From an uncultured Helicobacter sp. (GTDB taxonomy: Bacteria > Campylobacterota > Campylobacteria > Campylobacterales > Helicobacteraceae), in assembly GCA_944325775.1 (NCBI GenBank), contig CALVBL010000013.1, forward strand, positions 1-49,089: DNA of 49,089 bases, in the 5' to 3' direction. Positions 35,619 through 43,598 of this stretch are shown piece after piece. The notes under the pieces were generated by a model. It made no database searches. It was not told the origin of the DNA and worked only from the letters and a program-made list of their open reading frames with translations. The translations under genes and the position numbers were made by a program. How positions within the stretch are numbered: position 1 is the stretch's first letter; every line of letters starts with the position of its first letter.

Positions 35619-37033
35619 AAATTCCCCACAATACTACGGATCTCATCGACATTGAGCTTGGTATCTGGGTGTGGGCTCTCATTAGTCTCTGGATTCTCAA
35701 AACGCGTGAATCTCTTCCTGAACTGAATCCTAATTGTGCGTGTCTCACCATTGCGGTTTTTAGCCACGATCACCTCGGCAGGCTCTACATCGCGCTCCTC
35801 ATACTCTGGCTTGAAATCCCCGCCCTTGCCCTCTTTTTCTAATCGTGCCTTGCGCTCCCTATCTGCGCGCTTTTTATACACATCGTCGCGATAGAGAAAT
35901 AAAATCATATCCGCATCTTGCTCAATCGCTCCCGAATCCCGCAGATCTGAAAGCACCGGGTGCTTGTCATCACGCTTTTCAAGCTCGCGGTTGAGCTGGG
36001 ATAACGCGATGATAGGCATTTGTAACTCACGCGCTAAAGTCTTAAGTCCGCGCGAAATATCGCTAATCTCGATTTGCTTGCCTTGATTTCTATCGCCCAC
36101 CATCAGCTGCAGATAATCGATCATCGCAATCCCCACATTTGGGTGCTGGCGCTTGAGCTTGCGGAGTTTGGAGCGAAGCTGGGAGATATTTAGCACACTG
36201 CCATCATCGATAAAAAGCTCCTTTTGTGCCATTGTATCTGTGCAGATACTAAGCTGTTCAAGCTCGGCGTCGTTGAGATTGCCACGGCGGAGATTCTGCA
36301 TAGAGATCGAGCTAAGAGAGCTTAGTAAGCGTATCATCAGCTGCAACGCGGGCATTTCAAGGCTAAAGATCGCCACGCCTACATTGGCATTTAAGATACT
36401 TTGGGCGATACTTAGCATAAATGCCGTCTTGCCCATCGATGGGCGCGCACCGATGATCACCAAATCGCCGTTATTAAAACCTGTAGTGATGTCATTTAGC
36501 TCATAAAAGCCTGTGGTAACGCCAGTTAAGATCTCATTGCCACGATTTTTGAGCTCTAGGAGGTAGCTCATCGTATCGGCTACAAGTGTGGGGCTATCGA
36601 TGAAATCCTTGCCATTACTATTGCCCAGTGCGATATCGCTCACGCGCTTTTCGACGATCTCCATAATATCCTGTGAGCTCGTGTGTGAATCCAAAGACTT
36701 TTCGCGCAGCAGATTGGCTAGCTCTTGGAGTTCTCGTTTTAGCGCAGCTTCTTTGATTTCTTTGGTGTAGGCTTCGATATTGGCAATCGGGCTTGCACTC
36801 GCGATCTCTACAATCTCATCTTCGCGCACTTTGCCCTGTGAGCGTTGCAAGATGATCTGTTCATCAAGTGGGAGATTGAGCGCATCGCACTCTCGCATTA
36901 CCTCAAAAACATTCTTATGAGTGGGGTATAAAAAATCCTTGGGACTTAGGATCGCTGCGACTTCTTCATAATTGCTCGGGGCATACAAAATCGCTGAAAG
37001 CACTGCTCGCTCTATATTAATAATCGTCTCCAT
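35615..37033 (-). CDS. dnaB: Replicative DNA helicase DnaB
   Basis: 472-aa hexameric helicase. N-terminal domain INIERAVLSAILYAP, then the RecA-like ATPase with Walker A IIGARPSMGKTAF, SLEMPALQLMIRLL, Walker B IAMIDYLQLM, and ALSQLNRELEKR, LSDLRDSGAIEQDADMILF. No intein. The ORF begins with a GTG two codons earlier, but GGGGAG five bases before the ATG at 37033 decides the start. A near-ideal extended -10 box lies upstream (37069-37074). Confidence 0.97.
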   Translation of the reverse strand: METIINIERAVLSAILYAPSNYEEVAAILSPKDFLYPTHKNVFEVMRECDALNLPLDEQIILQRSQGKVREDEIVEIASASPIANIEAYTKEIKEAALKRELQELANLLREKSLDSHTSSQDIMEIVEKRVSDIALGNSNGKDFIDSPTLVADTMSYLLELKNRGNEILTGVTTGFYELNDITTGFNNGDLVIIGARPSMGKTAFMLSIAQSILNANVGVAIFSLEMPALQLMIRLLSSLSSISMQNLRRGNLNDAELEQLSICTDTMAQKELFIDDGSVLNISQLRSKLRKLKRQHPNVGIAMIDYLQLMVGDRNQGKQIEISDISRGLKTLARELQMPIIALSQLNRELEKRDDKHPVLSDLRDSGAIEQDADMILFLYRDDVYKKRADRERKARLEKEGKGGDFKPEYEERDVEPAEVIVAKNRNGETRTIRIQFRKRFTRFENPETNESPHPDTKLNVDEIRSIVGNF

Positions 37034-37068
37034 ATTCACTCCCCACTTTACAGAATCTAAAGCCCGCG

Positions 37069-37074
37069 ATTATA
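37069..37074 (-). promoter_or_regulatory. Extended -10 promoter element for dnaB
   Basis: On the minus strand TGCTATAAT, 36 bases before the dnaB ATG. It is divergent from the nth promoter and 22 bases from it. Confidence 0.72.
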
Positions 37075-37095
37075 GCAAAAAGCCCTGAAAAATAT

Positions 37096-37101
37096 TATAA
37101 T
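37096..37101 (+). promoter_or_regulatory. -10 promoter element for nth
   Basis: TATAAT in ATTATAATAG, 32 bases before the nth start at 37134. Confidence 0.65.
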
Positions 37102-37133
37102 AGCGGCTTAAATACCCCACACAAAGGATGTCA

Positions 37134-37796
37134 ATGCCACAACCCCCAAAGCCCAAAAAAGCCACCAAAGCTCAAATCGCGGAGATAAAAGCGCTGTTTT
37201 TGGAGCATTATGCCAATGCCAAAACCGAACTACGTTACAACAACCTCTATGAGCTACTCGTATGTGTGATGCTCTCCGCCCAATGCACCGATAAACGCGT
37301 CAATATCGTCACGCCCGCACTTTTTGCGCGATTTCCCAATGTCGCTAGCCTCGCAAACGCCCCACTAGAAGAGATTAAAGAGCTGATTAAATCCATCTCG
37401 TTTTTTAACAACAAAGCCACAAATCTCAAAAAAATGGCAACCCAAGTCCTGCAGGAATATGGCGGGGAGATCCCAACCACACAAGACGCACTCAAAAGCC
37501 TCGCTGGCGTGGGGCAAAAAACCGCTAATGTCGTGCTTATAGAGTTTTTTGAGGCTAACTTTATGGCGGTGGATACCCATGTCTTTCGCACCTCTCATCG
37601 ATTGGGACTAAGCAATGCCACCACCGCCTTGCAAACAGAATCTGACCTCACCAAAGTGTTCAAAGATCATCTCTCCACGCTCCATCAAGCTTTTGTGCTA
37701 TTTGGTCGCTATATATGCAAGGCACAAAAACCGCTATGTGAGGAGTGCTTCGTGCAGCATTTGTGTAAAAGCACACAGAACTTTAAGCCAAGATAA
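37134..37796 (+). CDS. nth: Endonuclease III
   Basis: 220-aa DNA glycosylase/AP lyase for oxidised pyrimidines. Helix-hairpin-helix with catalytic lysine in LAGVGQKTANVV, catalytic aspartate in MAVDTHVFR, and the C-terminal 4Fe-4S loop C-x6-C-x2-C-x5-C (CKAQKPLCEECFVQHLC). An in-frame ATG at 37128 overlaps the ribosome site AAAGGA, which is well spaced for 37134. As I recall, nth lies beside fliN in H. pylori too. Confidence 0.96.
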   Translation: MPQPPKPKKATKAQIAEIKALFLEHYANAKTELRYNNLYELLVCVMLSAQCTDKRVNIVTPALFARFPNVASLANAPLEEIKELIKSISFFNNKATNLKKMATQVLQEYGGEIPTTQDALKSLAGVGQKTANVVLIEFFEANFMAVDTHVFRTSHRLGLSNATTALQTESDLTKVFKDHLSTLHQAFVLFGRYICKAQKPLCEECFVQHLCKSTQNFKPR

Positions 37797-37808
37797 GCAA
37801 AAAATCCC

Positions 37809-37814
37809 TATAAT
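37809..37814 (+). promoter_or_regulatory. -10 promoter element before the CheX-like gene
   Basis: TATAAT in CCTATAATTTGAG, 29 bases before the ATG at 37843 and just after the nth stop; may drive the cheX-like/fliN/fliO/tonB run. Confidence 0.6.
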
Positions 37815-37842
37815 TTGAGAATCTTAAGTCAAAGGGGTGAGC

Positions 37843-38271
37843 ATGGGCGTTAATCATCAGAGCTTTAAGGTAATCCATCAAAGCTTCATAGAAGTGCTGC
37901 AAGAGAGTATCAACAAAGCCCCAAAAGATTCTATCCTACCGATAAAAAAGGGCTATCTCACAAAGATCAGTATGCTTAAAAATGGGGCGGTGGATAAAGA
38001 TGTGTTTTTGCTCTTTGATAAGGCGTTTTTGAAAATCGTGGCAAAGGCTATGCTAGAGGAAGATAACCCAGACAAAGCCACCCTAGAAGATATGGCAAAG
38101 GAGCTAGCAAATCTCATCGTAGGACATGCCAAGGTCCTAGCTAAAGGTGATAAGGGCTTTAATATCTCCGTACCTAGTTATCTTGGCTACAAACTCATCA
38201 AAGATTATGATAGTGGCTTGCATTTTAAGCTAGGCAGAGGACACTGCGGAATCTATGTCAGAAATGCGTGA
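37843..38271 (+). CDS. CheX-like chemotaxis phosphatase
   Basis: 142-aa protein with the pattern of CheX/CheC-type CheY-P phosphatases. The central helix reads MAKELANLIVGHAKVLA, giving the ExxN catalytic pair (Glu-Leu-Ala-Asn) with the usual G-x-A-K after it, then FNISVPSYLGYKL. It is followed by fliN and fliO, supporting a role at the flagellar switch. The start is the ATG at 37843 with AAAGGGG five bases upstream; a GTG two codons earlier overlaps that site. The activity is inferred from family features only. Confidence 0.78.
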   Translation: MGVNHQSFKVIHQSFIEVLQESINKAPKDSILPIKKGYLTKISMLKNGAVDKDVFLLFDKAFLKIVAKAMLEEDNPDKATLEDMAKELANLIVGHAKVLAKGDKGFNISVPSYLGYKLIKDYDSGLHFKLGRGHCGIYVRNA

Positions 38272-38371
38272 GCTGATAGAATCTAAGCCCATCGGCGTTA
38301 TAGAATCTAGTGAATCTAAGCTAATGGATTGGGGCAATATGTGCAATATGTGTGCGCCAAGATTCAACACA

Positions 38372-38445
38372 AGATTTAGCAATGGCGGAGTGAGGGTAGA
38401 TCACCCCACGCAAGCGAGAGTAATTTGCCACAGGCAATTGTATTA
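38372..38445 (-). repeat. Family-1 structured repeat, copy F (diverged, before fliN)
   Basis: On the minus strand hairpin 1 is TTGCC-TGT-GGCAA (38425-38437). Hairpin 2 is GGGT-AGATC-ACCC on the plus strand (38394-38406), with outer GTG/CAC. CTCACTCCGC follows. Base sequence differs from other copies but the two-hairpin order is kept. It fills most of the 192-bp gap before fliN. Confidence 0.62.
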
Positions 38446-38463
38446 ACATAACAAGGAGTAAGT

Positions 38464-38817
38464 ATGGGCGGCGAATCGATCCTCGATAAACAACGAATCC
38501 ACACACCCAAAGAAATCGAACTAGCGACCTATCTCGAAGATATGATGCAAAACTACAATGGTCTGCTAGATATGGAAGTGCTTTTTGAAGCCGAGCTAGG
38601 CTCGACAAAACTCCCGCTCAATGAGATCTTAAAATTTGAAAAAGGCTCTATCATCGATCTAGGCAAGCCCGCAGGTGAGAGTATCGAGACTTTTGTCAAT
38701 GGGCGCGTGATAGGCAAAGGTGAAGTGATGGTATATGAGAAAAACCTCGCAATTCGTATCAATGAGATTTTAGATTCTAATGCGATTGTGTATTATCTCA
38801 CACGCGAGAAAGTATAG
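38464..38817 (+). CDS. fliN: Flagellar motor switch protein FliN
   Basis: 117-aa C-ring protein. The conserved SpoA/FliN domain spans about residues 35-112: LLDMEVLFEAELGSTKLPLNEIL, GSIIDLGKPAGESIETFVNG and GEVMVYEKNLAIRINEI. AAGGAG lies five bases before the ATG. It would sit with FliM and the upstream CheX-like protein at the base of the flagellum. Three bases separate it from fliO. Confidence 0.95.
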   Translation: MGGESILDKQRIHTPKEIELATYLEDMMQNYNGLLDMEVLFEAELGSTKLPLNEILKFEKGSIIDLGKPAGESIETFVNGRVIGKGEVMVYEKNLAIRINEILDSNAIVYYLTREKV

Positions 38818-38820
38818 GAT

Positions 38821-39963
38821 ATGCGATCTCTCATCGTATGGCTCTGTGGGGTGGCGTTGGCGTTTGCCACACAAGCGCAAAAAATCGAGATAAACACCAC
38901 CAAAGAAAAAAACGAAGTCCTACTCTACCTAGACACTGCCTATGATCTCACACCCCAAATCACGACCAAAGACGAATACAAAGGCGTGATTTTCAAAAAC
39001 ATCACCGCACAGCCGCAAAACAAGCGCGTGGGTGGATCGCTGCTTAGTGAAATTCAGGTTTTTAACATCAATGGTGATTTGTATGTGCTAGGCATAGGCG
39101 ATCCCGAGCAGATTCATATCGATGTGGGCAAGGCAGGACAGACACTCAAAGTAAGCTTTCTCAAAGCCCAGCCCTCGCACCTAGAACTTTTGATAAACAA
39201 ATCTCTCACACTCCCGCTTGATCAGCCAAATCCATCGCTAGATTCTGAAATCCCTAACCAAATCGCCACACTGCCCAAGCCCGAAAGCTTCACAAACGCG
39301 CAAAGCACACACGCAAACCCAAGCACTCTAGCCGCTCAAAACGCGCAAATAGCAGGTGATACACAAACCCAAATCAATGAGGATAGGCAGATTCAGGGCG
39401 ATCAGATTCAGAGTGCGCAGATTCAAAATGGACAGATTCAGAGCGCACAAGCCACAGATTCACAAGCCCAAAACACACAAACTACAGAGAGCGCACAGCC
39501 CCTCCCGCTACTCACGCAAAGTGGTGATTTGGATCTATGGCGTTATGCCGCGCTCATAGGGATTATGATGTTGCTCATTGCGATATTGCTATGGACACGA
39601 AATTCACTACGCAAAAACACTCACAAACCCTTTGCCTCCTATCTCAACCCAAATGCTCCTAGAGGCACGCATTTTGAGCTAAATCCCTTCGACCCCACGA
39701 TCAAAATCATCGCCCAAAAACGCGTGGATTCTAAAAACAAAATCCTCACGATTGAAACCAATGGCTATCGCTATGTCGTGCTTGTGGGCAACTCAAACAC
39801 TCTGCTTGATCGCTATCCCATCGGCAATACAATCACTAATCCAAGCAGAGCCCAAACATCCCTCTTGCACGATAATCTCGTGATTGAAGATTCACAATTT
39901 AGCAATCTTTTGGAGCAAAAAGCACAACGACTGCAACGACTAAAAAATGACCAAAACATTTAA
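38821..39963 (+). CDS. fliO: FliO-like flagellar export protein with long periplasmic region
   Basis: 380-aa protein: a signal peptide (MRSLIVWLCGVALAFATQAQ), a periplasmic region of about 215 residues, one membrane helix (LWRYAALIGIMMLLIAILLW, near 238-257) and a cytoplasmic domain with KILTIETNGYRYVVLVGNS and LLDRYP, as in FliO. Helicobacter FliO proteins are known to have an extended periplasmic part, and position after fliN supports the call. Between residues 185 and 215 is a glutamine-rich repeat (QIQGD QIQSA QIQNG QIQSA). FliO assists assembly of the FliP export pore. tonB overlaps its 3' end. Confidence 0.8.
   Translation: MRSLIVWLCGVALAFATQAQKIEINTTKEKNEVLLYLDTAYDLTPQITTKDEYKGVIFKNITAQPQNKRVGGSLLSEIQVFNINGDLYVLGIGDPEQIHIDVGKAGQTLKVSFLKAQPSHLELLINKSLTLPLDQPNPSLDSEIPNQIATLPKPESFTNAQSTHANPSTLAAQNAQIAGDTQTQINEDRQIQGDQIQSAQIQNGQIQSAQATDSQAQNTQTTESAQPLPLLTQSGDLDLWRYAALIGIMMLLIAILLWTRNSLRKNTHKPFASYLNPNAPRGTHFELNPFDPTIKIIAQKRVDSKNKILTIETNGYRYVVLVGNSNTLLDRYPIGNTITNPSRAQTSLLHDNLVIEDSQFSNLLEQKAQRLQRLKNDQNI
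39388..39447 (+). repeat. 15-bp tandem CAGATTCA repeat inside fliO
   Basis: CAGATTCA begins at 39388, 39403, 39418 and 39433, exactly 15 bp apart; four units encode QIQxx pentapeptides in the periplasmic linker. Confidence 0.88.
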
Positions 39964-40843
39964 CATCACCGAAAAGGAGCGCTTGCGCTTTGCTCTACTC
40001 TGCTCGCTTCTTATCCATCTCATAATCGTGGGGGCTATGGTATTTACGATATTTCAGAGGCAGGAGCTTAGATTCAAAAAAGGCACGGGAGAAATCCCAA
40101 ACAAGATAAAAATTTCAGGCTTTATCCCCCAGCAGCTCCCTCCACAACCTAAGCCAAGCCCCAGATCCCAGCCACAGACCAACTCATCACAAAGTCAAAG
40201 CAGGGATTCTAAACAATCCCAAGCAAACATAGCCAAGCGCGATAGCGATACCTCACAATCTCGCCTTAAAGCACAGGATTCACACAACCCTACCCAAAAT
40301 TCACAAGCCACGCAAGAAAACACGAAACAAAATAACACAACACAAGAAACCAAAAACGACATAGATCTGCGCTCCCTCACGCTAAACTCCAATCCCTACC
40401 CTAGCCCGCAAACGCCAGATTCACGCCAAAGCAAAGCCGAGCAATCCCCCTCGCTAGCCGCGATTTTCGCCCAGTACCCAAGGATAGATAGTATCACAAA
40501 ACGCGATGTGAGCGATCTCTATGGCGAGGAATTTGGGGATTATGGGCTTGTGGAGCAGGATTTTATCATCAACAACCTTCGCGACATCGGGCGTATCACC
40601 GGCAGATACCTCAAATACCCCCCCGATGCAATCCGTCTAGGACAGCAAGGCGTGAATATCGTGCAGTTTTACCTCCACCCAAATGGCGACATCAGTGACT
40701 TACGCCTCATCAAACCCTCAGGCTATGTAATCCTAGATAGAAACTCCGAGCGCACCATAGAAATCGCATACAAGGACTATCCTCACCCCGTTAGCAAAGT
40801 GCTCATCAGAATCCGCGTGAGCATGGAGCTGTATTATTACTAA
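39947..40843 (+). CDS. tonB: Energy transducer TonB
   Basis: 298-aa TonB. The membrane helix ALLCSLLIHLIIVGAMVFTI keeps the SxxxH signature (Ser and His in SLLIH) used for proton coupling. A proline- and glutamine-rich periplasmic spacer (about 60-165) is followed by the C-terminal domain RYLKYPPDAIRLGQQGVNIV, FYLHPNGDISDLRL and KVLIRIRVSMEL. It would pass energy from ExbB/ExbD to the receptor at 18645-20813. The start overlaps fliO by 17 bases. Confidence 0.92.
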   Translation: MTKTFNITEKERLRFALLCSLLIHLIIVGAMVFTIFQRQELRFKKGTGEIPNKIKISGFIPQQLPPQPKPSPRSQPQTNSSQSQSRDSKQSQANIAKRDSDTSQSRLKAQDSHNPTQNSQATQENTKQNNTTQETKNDIDLRSLTLNSNPYPSPQTPDSRQSKAEQSPSLAAIFAQYPRIDSITKRDVSDLYGEEFGDYGLVEQDFIINNLRDIGRITGRYLKYPPDAIRLGQQGVNIVQFYLHPNGDISDLRLIKPSGYVILDRNSERTIEIAYKDYPHPVSKVLIRIRVSMELYYY

Positions 40844-40899
40844 TCACCATACAAGTAGTCAAGTCTTAAAAACTAAATGATTTTTTAGTATTGCTTTGC

Positions 40900-40905
40900 T
40901 ACAAT
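40900..40905 (+). promoter_or_regulatory. Extended -10 promoter element for lepA
   Basis: TACAAT preceded by TTGC (TGCTACAAT), 35 bases before the ATG at 40940. It overlaps the more upstream ATG at 40904, which therefore should not be the start. Confidence 0.62.
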
Positions 40906-40939
40906 GCCCAAACTTAGAGATTCACACAAGGTTAGCGCA

Positions 40940-42733
40940 ATGCAGCAATATATCCGAAATTTTTCTATCATCGCGCACATTGATCATGGCAAATCCACGC
41001 TCGCTGATCGCCTGATCCAAGAATGTGGCGCAGTAACCCAAAGGGAAATGGTAAGCCAGATCATGGATACTATGGATATCGAAAAAGAGCGTGGGATCAC
41101 GATCAAAGCCCAATCTGTGCGCCTAGAATACACCTACAACAACCAAACTTATATCTTAAATCTCATCGACACACCCGGACATGTGGATTTTAGCTACGAA
41201 GTCTCACGCTCTCTTAGCTCATGTGAGGGTGCGCTGCTCGTGGTAGATGCCTCACAAGGCGTGGAAGCCCAAACCATCGCCAATGTCTATATCGCCCTTG
41301 ATAACAACCTCGAGATTATCCCCGTGATTAACAAAATCGACCTGCCCGCTGCAGACGCCCCAAAAGTCAAAGACGAGATAGAATCCACCATTGGGTTAGA
41401 ATGCGATCAGGCTCTAGAAGTCAGCGCAAAAAGCGGGCTAGGCATACGCGAACTCTTAGAATCTATCATCACGCGTATCCCCCCACCTAGCGGTGATCCA
41501 AATGCCCCTACCAAAGCCCTTATTTACGATTCGTGGTTTGATAATTATCTGGGTGCATTAGCACTCGTGCGACTCAAAGATGGCGAACTTAGCGTGGGGC
41601 AGGAGATTCTCATTATGAGTAGTGGCAAGCGATATGAGGTGCTAGGGCTGTATTATCCCCACCCAGTGCAAAAAATCCCCACACAAAAAATTGCTTGTGG
41701 CGAAATAGGCATCGTGTCCTTAGGGCTCAAATCCCTCACAGAGCTTGCTGTGGGCGATACTATCACAGATTCTAAACACCCCACAATTAAGCCAATAGAA
41801 GGGTTTAAACCCGCTAAGCCCTTTGTGTTTGCCGGACTCTATCCGATCCAAACCGATAGATTTGAAGATTTGCGTGAAGCACTCAATAAACTCAAGCTCA
41901 ACGACTCCGCCCTGCAGTTTGAGCCAGAGACTTCTATCGCGCTTGGGTTTGGATTCCGTGTGGGCTTCCTAGGGCTTTTGCATATGGAAGTGGTTAAGGA
42001 GCGATTGGAGCGCGAGTTTGACCTCCAGCTCATCGCCACCGCGCCCACAGTGATCTATGAAGTCTATGGCACTGATGGCTCACTCACTCTCGTGCAAAAC
42101 CCCAGCCAGCTCCCCGAAGTGCAAAAAATCGCAAGTATCAAAGAGCCTTATGTCCGCGCGCATATCATCACACCAAGCGAGTATTTGGGCAATATCATCA
42201 CACTCCTATCCAACAAACGCGGCGTGCAAGAAAAAATGGAATATCTTACGCCCGAGCGTGTAATGCTTGAATATGCCTTACCAAGCAATGAAATCGTGAT
42301 GGATTTTTATGACAAACTCAAATCCTGCACCAAGGGCTATGCAAGCTTTGATTATGAACCCATCGAATACCGCGAGGGCAAGCTTGTGAAGCTTGATGTG
42401 CGCGTAGCAGGCGATGTAGTCGATGCACTCTCTATCATCGTGGATACTTCCAAAGCCTACGAAAAAGGCAGATCACTCGTAGAGGCGATGAAAGAGCTCA
42501 TACCGCGCCAACTCTTTGAAGTCGCGATACAAGCCAGCATAGGCAATAAAATCATCGCGCGCGAAACCATCAAATCCATGGGCAAAAATGTAACCGCAAA
42601 ATGCTACGGCGGGGATATCACGCGCAAACGCAAGCTCCTAGAAAAGCAAAAAGAGGGCAAAAAACGCCTCAAGGCTATCGGCAAAGTAGAACTGCCACAA
42701 GAGGCGTTTTTGGCAGTGCTTAAGGTGGATTAA
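40940..42733 (+). CDS. lepA: Elongation factor 4 (LepA)
   Basis: 597-aa ribosome back-translocation GTPase. Starts MQQYIRNFSIIAHIDHGKST (G1), then the DTMDIEKERGITIKAQSV switch I, DTPGHVDFSYEVSRS (G3), NKIDLP (G4). It ends with the LepA-specific C-terminal domain (SMGKNVTAKCYGGDITRK). The open frame has 12 more codons upstream, but these lie in the promoter and the canonical length starts here. AAGG is eight bases upstream. Confidence 0.97.
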   Translation: MQQYIRNFSIIAHIDHGKSTLADRLIQECGAVTQREMVSQIMDTMDIEKERGITIKAQSVRLEYTYNNQTYILNLIDTPGHVDFSYEVSRSLSSCEGALLVVDASQGVEAQTIANVYIALDNNLEIIPVINKIDLPAADAPKVKDEIESTIGLECDQALEVSAKSGLGIRELLESIITRIPPPSGDPNAPTKALIYDSWFDNYLGALALVRLKDGELSVGQEILIMSSGKRYEVLGLYYPHPVQKIPTQKIACGEIGIVSLGLKSLTELAVGDTITDSKHPTIKPIEGFKPAKPFVFAGLYPIQTDRFEDLREALNKLKLNDSALQFEPETSIALGFGFRVGFLGLLHMEVVKERLEREFDLQLIATAPTVIYEVYGTDGSLTLVQNPSQLPEVQKIASIKEPYVRAHIITPSEYLGNIITLLSNKRGVQEKMEYLTPERVMLEYALPSNEIVMDFYDKLKSCTKGYASFDYEPIEYREGKLVKLDVRVAGDVVDALSIIVDTSKAYEKGRSLVEAMKELIPRQLFEVAIQASIGNKIIARETIKSMGKNVTAKCYGGDITRKRKLLEKQKEGKKRLKAIGKVELPQEAFLAVLKVD

Positions 42734-42780
42734 AGAGTGATTAATACGGGATTATTATTCATAGGATCAAAGGAGGGAGC

Positions 42781-43581
42781 ATGCTAGAATTTAACGATGA
42801 AACTATGAAGCGCTACTCGCGGCATTTTGTGCTGCAAAATGTCGGCGTGGAAGGGCAAAAAAAGCTCTCTCAAGCACAGGTTTTCATTGCTGGGGCTGGT
42901 GGGCTTGGCTCACCCATCGCACTTTATCTTGCAGCTGCTGGGGTGGGGCGGATTGGGATCATTGATGATGATGTGATCGATCTAAGCAATCTCCAGCGGC
43001 AGATTCTCCACACCACGCCCGAGGTGGGCACACCAAAGGTGCAGAGCGCTAAAGCTAAGCTCCACGCGATCAATCCCTGTGTGCAGGTGGATATCTACCA
43101 AGAACGCCTAAGCGCGCAAAATATCACAAAACTCATAGAATCTTATGATATTGTCGTTGATGGCACGGATAATTTCGGCACCAAATTCCTCATAAACGAC
43201 GCGTGCGTAATGCTCAAAAAGCCCTATTCCTATGGTGGGATCTTGCGATTTAGCGGGCAGAGTATGAGTATCAAACCCGGGCAGAGCGCGTGCTATGCGT
43301 GCGTGTTCCACTCTCCGCCTCCAGCAGATTCTGTGCCTACTTGCTCAAGTGCGGGGATACTTGGTTCAATCGCGGGAATGCTTGGGAGTATCCAAGCCAC
43401 CGAGGTGCTTAAGATGATTTTGGGCATAGGCGAGCCGCTGTATAATACTATCCTTAGCTTTGATGCGCTAAGTATGGGATTTCGCAAAATACGCGTGAGC
43501 AAAAACCCACGCTGCCGTGTATGCTCTAACATACCAAAGGAGCTTAAAGACTATGAACAAGCCTCCTGCTGGGAATTGTGA
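42781..43581 (+). CDS. MoeB/ThiF-family adenylyltransferase
   Basis: 266-aa E1-like enzyme that adenylates the C-terminal glycine of a sulfur carrier. ATP-binding text AGAGGLGSPIALYLAAAGVG and IIDDDVIDLSNLQRQILH, then DGTDNFGTKFLINDAC. PTCSSAGILG holds the likely catalytic cysteine, and the zinc pairs are CYAC and CRVC. The natural partner in this window is MoaD (14417-14641); ThiS elsewhere is also possible, so MoeB versus ThiF is not settled. AAAGGAGGG precedes the ATG. No rhodanese domain. Confidence 0.9.
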   Translation: MLEFNDETMKRYSRHFVLQNVGVEGQKKLSQAQVFIAGAGGLGSPIALYLAAAGVGRIGIIDDDVIDLSNLQRQILHTTPEVGTPKVQSAKAKLHAINPCVQVDIYQERLSAQNITKLIESYDIVVDGTDNFGTKFLINDACVMLKKPYSYGGILRFSGQSMSIKPGQSACYACVFHSPPPADSVPTCSSAGILGSIAGMLGSIQATEVLKMILGIGEPLYNTILSFDALSMGFRKIRVSKNPRCRVCSNIPKELKDYEQASCWEL

Positions 43582-43598
43582 TTTTTAAAAGGATAACT

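Noticed and set aside
38255..38446. 63-aa ORF overlapping the end of the CheX-like gene
   Set aside because: No ribosome site, overlaps a real gene, runs through a family-1 repeat and has no recognisable family text.
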